The notes under the pieces: model-generated
Told to the model about the DNA's origin: nothing
Database searches by the model: none
What the model saw: only the letters and a program-made list of their open reading frames with translations
Program-made: the position numbers and the translations under genes
In this document: one piece after another, positions 9,183 to 16,829 of the stretch
Layout: each line of letters opens with the position of its first letter
Position numbering within the stretch: the first letter of the stretch is position 1
NCBI GenBank assembly: GCA_045807125.1
Contig: JBJMHZ010000021.1
Location: forward strand, 62,001-126,000
DNA: 64,000 nt
Origin: JBJMHZ01 sp045807125
GTDB lineage: Bacteria; Actinomycetota; Actinomycetes; JAWWOL01
Direction: 5' to 3'

Positions 9183-9656
9183 ATGGCTCACCCGGCAGGC
9201 CGCGTGCACGTCGTCCCCGGCGGCGGCGGTACCGACCCCACCAGCGAGCAGAGCCTCGGCGAGCTGTTCGCGACCGCCACGAAGGACCTCTCGACGCTGG
9301 TCCGCATGGAGAAGGAGCTCGCGCGCGCCGAGCTCCAGCAGGCGGTCAGGGGCATGGTGCCGGTCGCGGCGGGCGCCATCATCGCCGCGGTCGTCGGCCT
9401 GCCGGCCATGCTCATGCTCTCGACCTGGGCGGCGCTCGGCATCGGCCACTGGATCGGCACGATGTGGGGCTTCCTCGTCATGTTCGGGTTCTGGACGCTG
9501 ATCGGCACCATCGGCGGCCTCGTCGCGCTGCGCGCGGTGCGCAAGATGAACGCCAAGCCGGAGCGGACGATCCGCACGATCAAGGACACCGCCGAGTGGG
9601 CGCGGCACCCGACGCTCGCGCCGACCACGCCGGTGGACGAGCTCACCACGTCCTGA
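9183..9656 (+). CDS. Phage-holin-superfamily (DUF1469-like) membrane protein
   Basis: 157 aa. A cytoplasmic start (about 1-55) with the conserved SLGELFATATKDLSTLVRMEKELARAE-type amphipathic helix (residues about 20-45) is followed by two hydrophobic segments (about 58-82 and 92-115) and a basic tail. This is the architecture of the actinobacterial putative holin superfamily III / DUF1469 proteins. Despite the name there is no evidence of phage function; members are housekeeping membrane proteins. It is preceded by a GAGGAG ribosome-binding site. It lies between acs and a hydrolase. Confidence 0.8.
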   Translation: MAHPAGRVHVVPGGGGTDPTSEQSLGELFATATKDLSTLVRMEKELARAELQQAVRGMVPVAAGAIIAAVVGLPAMLMLSTWAALGIGHWIGTMWGFLVMFGFWTLIGTIGGLVALRAVRKMNAKPERTIRTIKDTAEWARHPTLAPTTPVDELTTS

Positions 9657-9685
9657 CGGCCGCCGGGTTGTGGCACGCTGGGCGC

Positions 9686-10615
9686 GTGTCAGCCCCCTTG
9701 CCGGCCCCCGACGACGGCTCGACGCTGTACGCCGACGGGCCGTGGACGCACCGGGAGGTGGCGGCCGGCGGGGTGCGCTTCCACGCGGTGGAGGCCGGCA
9801 GCGGGCCGCTCGTCCTGCTGCTGCACGGCTTCCCGCAGTGCTGGTGGGCCTGGCGGGCGCAGGTGCCCGCGCTCGCCGAGGCCGGCTTCCGGGTGGTCGC
9901 ACCCGACCTGCGGGGCTACGGGGGGAGCGCGAAGCCGCCGCGCGGCTACGACGCCTTCACGCTGTCGGCCGATATCGCCGGCATGGTGCGGGCGCTCGGC
10001 GAGCGCGACGCCATGATCGCCGGCCACGGGTTCGGCGGCCTGCTGGCGTGGACGACGGCGGTGCTGCACCGCCAGCTCGTCCGCCGGGTGGCCGTCATCG
10101 GCGCTCCGCACCCGCTGCGGCTGCGCCGGGAGATCCTGGCCCAGCCGCGCGGTCAGCTGCGGGCCAGCTGGTACGTCGCCGCTGCGCAGGTGCCGAGGGC
10201 CGAGTCGTACCTGCGGCGGCACGACGGCGCCGCGCTCGGCCGCCTGCTGCGCTCCTGGGCCGGCCCCGGCTGGCCCGACCCACAGACCGAGCGCAGCATC
10301 AGGAGCGCGTTCCTCGCCGGCAACACCCCGCACTGCGCGCTCGAGTACTACCGCTGGGCGGTCCGCTCGCTCGTCCGCCCCGACGGGCTGCGCTACGCCC
10401 GGCAGATGGCCGAGCCGCTCACCGCGCCCACCCTCCAGCTGCACGGCGAGCTGGACGGCTGCCTGCTGCCGACGACGGCAAGGGGCTCCGAGCGCTACGT
10501 CCGGGCGCCCTACGAATGGCACCTGCTGCGCGGCGTGGGCCATTTCGCCCACGAGGAGGCGCCGGTCGAGGTGACCGCGCACCTGGTGCGCTGGGCCAGG
10601 GCGACGGCCCGTTGA
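9686..10615 (+). CDS. Alpha/beta-hydrolase fold protein with a replaced nucleophile
   Basis: 309 aa. The oxyanion motif LLLHGFP (about 44-50), the DLRGYGGSAKP turn (about 74-84) and a C-terminal GHFAHEEAP His place it with epoxide-hydrolase-like alpha/beta hydrolases (EphE position in M. tuberculosis). However the nucleophile elbow reads GHGFGG (residues 113-118), so the position that carries Ser or Asp in active members is Gly115. It may therefore be catalytically inactive, use another residue, or act as a scaffold or binding protein. The GTG start at 9686 is chosen for its distance from the preceding gene. The stop overlaps the next gene (TTGA). Confidence 0.75.
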   Translation: MSAPLPAPDDGSTLYADGPWTHREVAAGGVRFHAVEAGSGPLVLLLHGFPQCWWAWRAQVPALAEAGFRVVAPDLRGYGGSAKPPRGYDAFTLSADIAGMVRALGERDAMIAGHGFGGLLAWTTAVLHRQLVRRVAVIGAPHPLRLRREILAQPRGQLRASWYVAAAQVPRAESYLRRHDGAALGRLLRSWAGPGWPDPQTERSIRSAFLAGNTPHCALEYYRWAVRSLVRPDGLRYARQMAEPLTAPTLQLHGELDGCLLPTTARGSERYVRAPYEWHLLRGVGHFAHEEAPVEVTAHLVRWARATAR

Positions 10616-11103
10616 GCCCGGCCGGCCGGGACCGGGACGCCGCCGGGCGGCCGCGGAGCGCGCGGCCGCGCGACGCCGCCGGCCGGCCGCTGCCGCGCGG
10701 CGCGGCGGGCATCAGCCCGGTTCCCGACGAGCCGCCGGGGCCGCCGGGGGCCGTGATCGAGGCGGCGCAGCGCCTGCTCGACGACGGGCGGCCGTTCGCC
10801 GCCCACGAGGTGCTCGAGGCGGCGTGGAAGGCGGCGCCGGAGCCGGAGCGCCAGCTCTGGCGCGGCCTCGCCCAGCTCGCCGTCGGCCTCACCCATGCCC
10901 AGCGCGGCAACCGGCGCGGCGCGGTGGCGCTGCTGGAGCGCGGTGCGGCGGGCATCGAGCCGTACGCCGACCGGCCGCCGCACGGTCTCGACATCGCCGG
11001 CGTGATCGTGGCCGCCCGCCGGATCGCGGGCGAGCAGGCCGCCGGCGACCAGCCGGCCGGGCCGCCGGCCCTGCGCCTGTCGGGCGGTGCCGGCCGGGCC
11101 TAG
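10612..11103 (+). CDS. DUF309-family protein
   Basis: 163 aa when started at the TTG that overlaps the preceding stop (TTGA); a later GTG at 10753 would give only the conserved core. The core contains FAAHEVLEAAWK near residue 65 and LWRGLAQLAVGLTHAQRGN near 83-101, the two signatures of DUF309, a small helical family of unknown biochemical role. The N-terminal 40 residues are Arg/Pro/Gly-rich and look disordered. It is convergent with marP. Confidence 0.75.
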   Translation: MSPAGRDRDAAGRPRSARPRDAAGRPLPRGAAGISPVPDEPPGPPGAVIEAAQRLLDDGRPFAAHEVLEAAWKAAPEPERQLWRGLAQLAVGLTHAQRGNRRGAVALLERGAAGIEPYADRPPHGLDIAGVIVAARRIAGEQAAGDQPAGPPALRLSGGAGRA

Positions 11104-11160
11104 CCTCCGCGTCGACCCTGCCCCGTACCACCCGGGTGGACGGCTCGGTCAGGGCACCAG

Positions 11161-12363
11161 CTAGTCCGACGTGCAGTCGCCGGTCGAGACCCGGGCGGTC
11201 AGCGTGCGGCCGCGACCGGCGTCGGCCTTGATCGTGCGGTCGGTGAGCGCGTAACCGGTGTCGGGGTCGTCGTAGGACGCGGCGAAGACGACGCCGGCCA
11301 CCTCGCCGGAGGGCGTGAGCAGCGGGCCGCCGGAGTTGCCCGGCCGCACGGTGGAGCGGAGCGCGTAGATCTCCCTCGTGACCCTGCGGTCCTGATAGAT
11401 GTTCGGCCCGCGGACGGTCTCGGCACCCCTGACCCTGGCCGGCTCGACGTCGTAGGGGCCGCCCTGCGGGTAGCCGACGACGACGGCGCCGTCCCCCGCC
11501 GACAGCGTGCGGTCGGCGAAGCGCAGGCGCGGGGCGCTGCCCGGCAGCCCGGGCACGTGCAGCACGGCGATGTCGAGGTCCGGGTCGTACAGGACGACGG
11601 TCGCGGGGTAGGAGCGCCCGTCGGCGGCGAGGGTGACCGTCGGGCCACGCACCCCGGCCACCACGTGGGCGTTGGTCAGCACGTGCCCCGGCGCGTAGAC
11701 GAAGCCGGTGCCCTGCACCTGCCGCCCGCACGACGGCGCGTCCCCGACCACCTCGACGACGGTGCGCTGCGCAGCCGTGGCGGCCCGCGAGCGCAGCAGC
11801 GCGCGGTCCGGCGGGCGGACGTTGCGGATCGGCTCGGGGCCGAGGCCGCCGAACACCTGCGGGAAGCCGCTGCGGTCGAAGACCCGCTGGAACTGGGCGA
11901 ACCACGTCGACGCCGAGTCGGGCATGACGGAGTTGACCGCGGTCTCGATGCGCGAGTGCTGCACCTGGCGGGCGAGCGCGCGGTACGGCGAGTGCGCGAT
12001 GGCGGTGCCGATCAGCCAGGCCACGAGCAGCACGCCGATGACGCTGACGGCCGCGCCCGTCGTCGAGTCGAGCAGCTCGGCCGGCTTCCAGCTCACCCGC
12101 CGGCGCAGCGCGACGCCGAGCGGCGTGACCACCAGCTGGCCGAGGACGGCCGCAGCGAAGACGACCACGACCGCGACGAGCGGCTCGTTGCCGGAGTCGT
12201 CGGCCACCGAGCCGGCGATGGAGGGCGCGATCTTGGCGCCCACGACGCCGCCGACGAGGAAGCCGAGGAACGAGATGGCGCCGACGAGGAAGCCTTGCCG
12301 GTAGCCGGACACGGCGAAGCCGACCATCGTGACGATCAGCACGACGTCGACGAGATCACCCAC
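11161..12363 (-). CDS. marP: MarP-family periplasmic serine protease
   Basis: 400 aa. Four membrane segments with a CvpA-like fold (about 5-130) are followed by an extracytoplasmic trypsin-like domain with catalytic His233 (TNAHVV), Asp264 (PDLDIAVL) and Ser344 (RPGNSGGPLL). A Cys at 212 may pair with the C-terminal Cys (TGDCTSD), as in mycobacterial MarP, where a disulphide supports activity. MarP is needed for acid resistance in M. tuberculosis, through cleavage of a peptidoglycan hydrolase. It is the last gene of the nth-tlpA-Nudix-cupredoxin-marP chain. Confidence 0.92.
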   Translation of the reverse strand: MGDLVDVVLIVTMVGFAVSGYRQGFLVGAISFLGFLVGGVVGAKIAPSIAGSVADDSGNEPLVAVVVVFAAAVLGQLVVTPLGVALRRRVSWKPAELLDSTTGAAVSVIGVLLVAWLIGTAIAHSPYRALARQVQHSRIETAVNSVMPDSASTWFAQFQRVFDRSGFPQVFGGLGPEPIRNVRPPDRALLRSRAATAAQRTVVEVVGDAPSCGRQVQGTGFVYAPGHVLTNAHVVAGVRGPTVTLAADGRSYPATVVLYDPDLDIAVLHVPGLPGSAPRLRFADRTLSAGDGAVVVGYPQGGPYDVEPARVRGAETVRGPNIYQDRRVTREIYALRSTVRPGNSGGPLLTPSGEVAGVVFAASYDDPDTGYALTDRTIKADAGRGRTLTARVSTGDCTSD

Positions 12364-12396
12364 CGCTCACACCTCTCGACCCGTCATCGGCCAGCC

Positions 12397-12852
12397 TCAG
12401 CGCCGTACCACCTTCAGGGTGCCGACCATGTGCAGGGGCACGTGGTAGGCGCAGTCGAACGGGTAGACGGCCGGCTCATCGACCGAGAACGTCACGCTCT
12501 TGACCTGATGCTTGCCGATGTTGCCGGTGTCGACGTGCAGGCCGGGGATCTCCAGCGTGTGCGGGACGACCCCCAGGTTGTGCACCACGATCGTCACCTT
12601 GCCGGGGTGCACCACCACGGTGTCGGGCAGGAAGCGGTCGTCGTCGTCAGCGTTGATGTCGACCCGCTGCACGCCGCCGGGGCCGACGGTGGCCGTCACC
12701 GTCGCGTGCGGATGCCGGGCGGCGTCGAAGCGCGGCGGCTCGCGGTTGGTGCACCCGGCGATGAGCAGCCCGGCGAGCGCGCCCACCGCCAGGGCGGTCG
12801 TGGCCCTGCTCCTGGCCCTCGTCACGGCGGTCCTCGTCACGGCGGTCCTCAC
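12397..12852 (-). CDS. Cupredoxin-domain lipoprotein
   Basis: 151 aa. A lipobox ends at Cys34 (LIAGC), so the protein is probably lipid-anchored outside the membrane. The cupredoxin-like domain (about 60-151) has His in PHTLEIPG, then PFDCAYHVPLHM near the end, giving a Cys-x2-His-x4-Met copper-ligand set. It likely binds copper or transfers electrons. The GTG at 12852 overlaps the Nudix stop (GTGA); the first codons repeat GTGACGAGGACCGCC, so GTGs at 12840 and 12825 are alternatives. It sits in the marP operon, which M. tuberculosis lacks at this spot as far as I recall. Confidence 0.8.
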   Translation of the reverse strand: MRTAVTRTAVTRARSRATTALAVGALAGLLIAGCTNREPPRFDAARHPHATVTATVGPGGVQRVDINADDDDRFLPDTVVVHPGKVTIVVHNLGVVPHTLEIPGLHVDTGNIGKHQVKSVTFSVDEPAVYPFDCAYHVPLHMVGTLKVVRR

Positions 12853-13559
12853 CTCGTCGGCCCCCTCGGCTCCTCGGGAGCAGGCGCGTCGCCCACCGGC
12901 ACGGCGGGCGGTCCCGGCAGCTCCTCCACCCGCGACCGGTCCCACGGCCGCTCCCACCCGGCGAGCGCGATGAGGCGGTCGAGCAGCCCCGCGGTGAACC
13001 CCCACACCAGCATGCCGCGCACCCGGAACGCCGCGCCGGCGTAGCCGCTCGGGTGCCGCACCCGCAACCGGTTGGCGGGGTCGACGAGCTCGGCGACCGG
13101 CACCCGGTCGACGGCCGCGACCTCCGCCACGTCGAGGGGCGCCACCGGCACCGGCCGCCGCCACCAGGCCAGCACCGGCGTCACGACGTAGCCGCTCGGG
13201 GGCAGCCACAGCGACGGCAGCGCGGCCAGCACGTCGACGCCGTCCGGGTCGAGCCCGGTCTCCTCGGCCGCCTCCCGCAGGGCGGCCGCCTCGGGGCCCG
13301 CGTCGTCCGGGTCGATCGCTCCGCCAGGGAACGCCGGCTGGCCGGCGTGCGTGCGCAGCGTCGCGGCCCGCTCGATGAGCAGCAGGTCGGGACCGTGCCG
13401 GTCCTCGCCGAAGAGCATGAGCACGGCCGATGCCCGGCCGCCCTCCTCCGGCGGCAGGAAGCGGGACAGCTCCTCGCCGCGCACCCGGCGGACCCGCTCG
13501 ACGAGCGGGCGCAGCCACGCGGGCGGCCCGGCCGGCGACCCGGCTGACGGCCCGGTCAC
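12849..13559 (-). CDS. CoA-pyrophosphatase-type Nudix hydrolase
   Basis: 236 aa. The Nudix box runs from GGAIDPDDAGPEAAALRE through AAEETGL (about residues 75-98). The preceding LLIERAATLRTHAGQPAFPGG (split here as LLIERA and HAGQPAFPGG) resembles the UPF0035/CoA subgroup that cleaves CoA and its derivatives to 4'-phosphopantetheine and 3',5'-ADP. GTGA overlaps on both sides (13556-13559 and 12849-12852) show tight coupling. This is the Rv3672c position of the conserved block. Confidence 0.85.
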   Translation of the reverse strand: MTGPSAGSPAGPPAWLRPLVERVRRVRGEELSRFLPPEEGGRASAVLMLFGEDRHGPDLLLIERAATLRTHAGQPAFPGGAIDPDDAGPEAAALREAAEETGLDPDGVDVLAALPSLWLPPSGYVVTPVLAWWRRPVPVAPLDVAEVAAVDRVPVAELVDPANRLRVRHPSGYAGAAFRVRGMLVWGFTAGLLDRLIALAGWERPWDRSRVEELPGPPAVPVGDAPAPEEPRGPTR

Positions 13560-14182
13560 GGGACGTCGACCCCGAGGTAGCGGCGCACGTCGGCGCGCAG
13601 GGCTCCGGCGCTGGCGTACGCGCCCGGATGGGCGGCGACCCGGCGCCCGCTCGCGTCGACGAAGTAGGTGACGGGGTAGCCGGGCAGCAGGCCGGCGTCC
13701 TTCACCGACTCGTGGGGGTCGCTGACCATCGGGTAGTGCAGGCCCTCGGCGATCGCGAACCGCAGGCCGGCGTCGGGCTCCTCGACGTCGACGCCGAGCA
13801 CGCGCACCCGCCCGGCAGCGGCGGCGCTCAGTCGCTGCAGCAGCGGGGACTCCTCGCGGCAGGGCTCGCACCCGCTCCACCACAGGTTGACAAGGGCAGG
13901 GCCGCGCAGGGCGGCGAGGTCGACGGCCGCGCCGCTGCCGACGCAGGGCAGCCGCAGCGCCGGCAGGTGCCGGCCGGGATCCGCCGCCTGCCGGGCCGGC
14001 GTCGGGGGGCAAGGCGCGAGCGCGGCCTGCGCCACCAGGGCCGGGTCGGCGGCCGCCCCGGGCACCTGGGCTGCTGCACCGGCAGCTCCGGCGCCGGAGG
14101 AGCAGCCGCTGGCCACCAGTGCGAGCGCGCCGAGGGCGGCGAGCAGCGCGGCGGGCGACCCCGCCGCTCGCCGGGCGGTCAC
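13556..14182 (-). CDS. TlpA-family thioredoxin-like lipoprotein
   Basis: 208 aa. The lipobox VASGC ends at Cys27. The thioredoxin-like fold from about residue 75 has the active site WSGCEPC near 100-106 and the cis-proline region LPGYPVTYFVD near 170. Such extracytoplasmic thiol oxidoreductases reduce or oxidise disulphides of secreted or cytochrome c proteins. It lies upstream of marP, whose protease domain probably contains a disulphide, so a folding partner role is possible (inference). The GTG at 14182 overlaps the nth stop; the stop overlaps the Nudix start. Confidence 0.85.
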   Translation of the reverse strand: MTARRAAGSPAALLAALGALALVASGCSSGAGAAGAAAQVPGAAADPALVAQAALAPCPPTPARQAADPGRHLPALRLPCVGSGAAVDLAALRGPALVNLWWSGCEPCREESPLLQRLSAAAAGRVRVLGVDVEEPDAGLRFAIAEGLHYPMVSDPHESVKDAGLLPGYPVTYFVDASGRRVAAHPGAYASAGALRADVRRYLGVDVP

Positions 14183-14985
14183 GCCGACACCGCGACCTGC
14201 TCCGGCGTCTTGACCAGCTTGCCGGCGGCCACCGGGTCGGTCGGGCCCTCGCCGTACGCCGGGCAGAGCCGCGCGATCGCGCACGCCCCGCACGCCGGGC
14301 GCCTCGCGTGGCACACCCGCCGGCCGTGCCAGATCAGCCGGTGCGACAGCATCGTCCACTCCGGCTTCTGGACGAGCGGGCCCACCTCGTGCTCGACCTT
14401 CACCGGGTCGTCCTCGGCGGTCCAGCCGAACCGGCGCGCGAGCCGGCCGAAGTGGGTGTCGACGGTGATGCCGGGGACGCCGAAGGCGTTGCCGAGCACG
14501 ACGTTGGCCGTCTTGCGCCCCACCCCCGGCAGGGTCACCAGGTCGGCCAGCCGGGCCGGCACCTCGCCGCCGTACCGCTCGCAGAGCGCCTGCCCCAGCA
14601 AGATGAGGCTGTTGGTCTTGGCCCGGAAGAAGCCGGTCGGGCGGAGCAGCCCCTCGAGCTCGGCACGGTCGGCGGCCGCGTAGTCGGCGGCGGCGGGGTA
14701 GCGGGCGAAGACAGTGGGCGTCACCTCGTTGACCTTCTTGTCGGTGCACTGCGCCGACAGGATGGTCGCCACGAGCAGCTGGAGCGGGCTGTCGAAGTCG
14801 AGCTCGCAGTGGGCGTCGGGGTAGAGCGCGGCGAGCTCGCGGTTGATGCGGCGGGCCCGGCGCACGAGCGCGACGCGGCTCTCGCCGGTGGGGGTGCCGG
14901 CCGGTGCGTCGGTCAGGGGCGCGGTCCTGACGAGCCTCTTGGCCGGCGTCCTGGCGGGCGTCTTGGCGGGAACGGTCCTCGGCAC
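14179..14985 (-). CDS. nth: Endonuclease III
   Basis: 268 aa. A bifunctional DNA glycosylase/AP lyase that removes oxidised pyrimidines. The helix-hairpin-helix LPGVGRKTANVVLG contains catalytic Lys158, Asp176 lies in VDTHFGR, and the [4Fe-4S] cluster ligands Cys225, Cys232, Cys235 and Cys241 (spacing 6-2-5) are intact. A basic N-terminal extension of about 35 residues is as in actinobacterial homologues. It is the first gene of the minus-strand chain down to marP. Confidence 0.95.
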   Translation of the reverse strand: MPRTVPAKTPARTPAKRLVRTAPLTDAPAGTPTGESRVALVRRARRINRELAALYPDAHCELDFDSPLQLLVATILSAQCTDKKVNEVTPTVFARYPAAADYAAADRAELEGLLRPTGFFRAKTNSLILLGQALCERYGGEVPARLADLVTLPGVGRKTANVVLGNAFGVPGITVDTHFGRLARRFGWTAEDDPVKVEHEVGPLVQKPEWTMLSHRLIWHGRRVCHARRPACGACAIARLCPAYGEGPTDPVAAGKLVKTPEQVAVSA

Positions 14986-15112
14986 CCGTCCAGCCTACGT
15001 GCGAGCGTGCCGAACGGCCCCGCCGCTACCCCGTCCGGGTGATCTCCCTCAAGGGGTACCGAGGGTCGCCGATCCCACCCTCGTCCGACAACAGAAGGGA
15101 CGGCAGGGCGAC

Positions 15113-15688
15113 GTGAACCCAGCGAGCGTGACCGGTGCGCGCGAGGAAGCGAGCACGGTGCCGGCTCCGGTCGTCCGCCGCGGCGCCGCCCGCCCGGCTC
15201 CGGAGCGCAATCCAGAGCTCGCCCACCTGAGCCTGGAGGCGCTGCGCGACTACCGCCGGGCGCTGTCGGACGAGGAGAACCGCGTCTCGTACTGGCGGCG
15301 CGTGCTGCAGGCCCGCCTCGACGTCGTGCGCGCCGTCGGCAGCGGCCCGGCCGCCGTCGACAACCTGCGCGAGGTGCTGTCCGGGGTCGTCCCCCGCAGC
15401 AACCGCACCGCCCTGATCGAGGTGGTGGCGGCCGGCGACATGCCACCGCTGCCCGACCTCGCGCCGCTGTGGCAGCGCGAGCCGGTGGCCGACGACGAGC
15501 CCGGCAACGCCGAGCTGGCCCTCGGCCTCGAGGAGGCCGAGCGACGGCTGTCGGAGTACCGCGGTGCGCTGATCCAGCGGCTGGAGGCGTCGACGGCCGA
15601 CCTCATCGCGCGCTACCGGGAGGAGCCGGGAGCGTGCCTGGTCGCCCTGCCGCTGCAGCGCCGGGGCGGCACCGCCCGGCCGGCCTGA
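15113..15688 (+). CDS. rsiG: RsiG-like anti-sigma factor with a c-di-GMP-binding motif
   Basis: 191 aa. In Streptomyces, RsiG holds the sporulation sigma factor WhiG inactive when loaded with cyclic di-GMP, through two copies of E(X)3S(X)2R(X)3Q(X)3D on a helical hairpin. Here the first copy is exact: E55, S59, R62, Q66, D70. The second helix has E143, S147 and R150, but Ile154 and Glu158 replace Gln and Asp, so it is partly degenerate. The two helices are separated by about 75 residues. The GTG at 15113 is chosen by its position and upstream AGAAGGGA. It stands just upstream of a small membrane protein and crp. No whiG gene is in the window. Confidence 0.78.
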   Translation: MNPASVTGAREEASTVPAPVVRRGAARPAPERNPELAHLSLEALRDYRRALSDEENRVSYWRRVLQARLDVVRAVGSGPAAVDNLREVLSGVVPRSNRTALIEVVAAGDMPPLPDLAPLWQREPVADDEPGNAELALGLEEAERRLSEYRGALIQRLEASTADLIARYREEPGACLVALPLQRRGGTARPA

Positions 15689-15740
15689 CGCTCACCCCGG
15701 TTGTGTATCTCCGCTGCTCGCGGGGGACCATGGGAGCGCC

Positions 15741-16016
15741 ATGATTTATGCGCTTACGCTCGTCGTCCCTGTCGTCCTCCTGTGCCTGCTGCTGGTCATG
15801 GAGCGGGTCGAGCAGCCGTTGCGGCGCGACGCCGTCGGGGAGCGGCTGGTCGACTTCCTCGACAGCGCGCGGCCGGAGGAGATCGAGGCCTACGTCAGCG
15901 AGGGCTTCGGCCCGGCCCTCGAGCGCTACTGGAGCCGGCGCCGGTCCGCGGCCATGCGCCGCGCGCGGGTCGACGCGGCCGTCCGCGAGGTGCGCACCCA
16001 CGTGCCCGTCGGCTGA
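15741..16016 (+). CDS. Small membrane protein (Rv3675 position)
   Basis: 91 aa. One N-terminal hydrophobic helix (about 3-20) is followed by a charged cytoplasmic domain rich in Arg and Glu (for example RRDAVGERLVDFLDS and a later RRRSAAMRRARVD). No family is recognised with certainty. The position immediately upstream of crp matches the small membrane protein Rv3675 of M. tuberculosis. The ATG at 15741 is the only sensible start. Confidence 0.65.
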   Translation: MIYALTLVVPVVLLCLLLVMERVEQPLRRDAVGERLVDFLDSARPEEIEAYVSEGFGPALERYWSRRRSAAMRRARVDAAVREVRTHVPVG

Positions 16017-16122
16017 GCGCGCCGACCAGCTGACCCGCTGCCCTGCCGCTGCCCTGCCGGAGCCGTTGCGGCAGACTGGCAGCCGGTTGGCGGAACCCCG
16101 CCGCAGCGCGTGGGGAGGGATC

Positions 16123-16797
16123 GTGGAGGACGTGCTGGCCCGGGTGCCGCTGTTCGCCGCGCTCGGTCCCGAGGCCGCCAAGTCGCTCGAGGACTCGCTG
16201 TCGACGCTCGAGGTGAGCCGGGGCGACGTGGTCTTCAACGAGGGCCAGGACGGCGACGCCCTGTACGTCATCGAGGCCGGCAAGGTGAAGATCTCCCGGT
16301 CGGCTCCGGACGGCAGGGAGAACCTGCTGTCCATCCTCGGGCCGGGCGAGATGTTCGGCGAGCTGAGCCTGTTCGACCCGTCGCCGCGCACGGCCAGCGC
16401 GATCGTCGTCACCGACGGCCGGTTGCTGGAGTTCCCGCACGACGCGCTGCGGCCGTGGCTGCGCGAGCACCCCGAGGTCGCCCCGGCCCTGCTCCAGGCG
16501 CTCGCCCAGCGGCTGCGGCGGACCAACGAGGCGCTCGCCGACCTGGTCTTCTCCGACGTGCCCGGCCGGGTCGCGAAGACCCTGCTCTCCCTCGCCGACC
16601 GCTTCGGCCACCCCGAGGGCGAGACGGTACGGGTGACGCACGACCTCACCCAGGAGGAGCTGGCCCAGCTCGTCGGCGCCTCCCGCGAGACGGTCAACAA
16701 GGCGCTCGCCGACTTCGCCTCCCGCGGCTGGCTGCGCCTCGACGGCCGGGCCGTCGTCCTGCTCGACCGCGACCGCCTCGCCCGCCGCGCCCGCTGA
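16123..16797 (+). CDS. crp: Crp/Fnr-family cAMP receptor protein
   Basis: 224 aa, the same length recalled for mycobacterial Crp. The cyclic-nucleotide-binding domain (about 5-120) has the phosphate-binding cassette FGELSLFDPSPRTASA, with the Glu and Arg that contact cAMP. A long dimerisation helix follows, then a winged HTH whose recognition helix is in QLVGASRETVNKALADF (about 180-200). The GTG at 16123 is preceded by GGGAGGGA. It is a global regulator (Crp/GlxR type). It faces a predicted adenylate cyclase gene, convergent with only 32 bases between stops. Confidence 0.93.
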   Translation: MEDVLARVPLFAALGPEAAKSLEDSLSTLEVSRGDVVFNEGQDGDALYVIEAGKVKISRSAPDGRENLLSILGPGEMFGELSLFDPSPRTASAIVVTDGRLLEFPHDALRPWLREHPEVAPALLQALAQRLRRTNEALADLVFSDVPGRVAKTLLSLADRFGHPEGETVRVTHDLTQEELAQLVGASRETVNKALADFASRGWLRLDGRAVVLLDRDRLARRAR

Positions 16798-16829
16798 CCT
16801 GGGCCACCGCGCGAGCCGGCTGACGGCGC

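Noticed and set aside
6894..9902. 1002-codon open frame on the minus strand opposite acs and its neighbours
   Set aside because: It is the antisense shadow of acs and flanking genes in very GC-rich DNA; its translation is Arg/His/Val/Asp-rich, without domains.
14843..15112. N-terminal extension of the RsiG-like protein to an earlier ATG
   Set aside because: The extension overlaps nth antisense and has no conserved features; the GTG at 15113 has a better ribosome-binding site.
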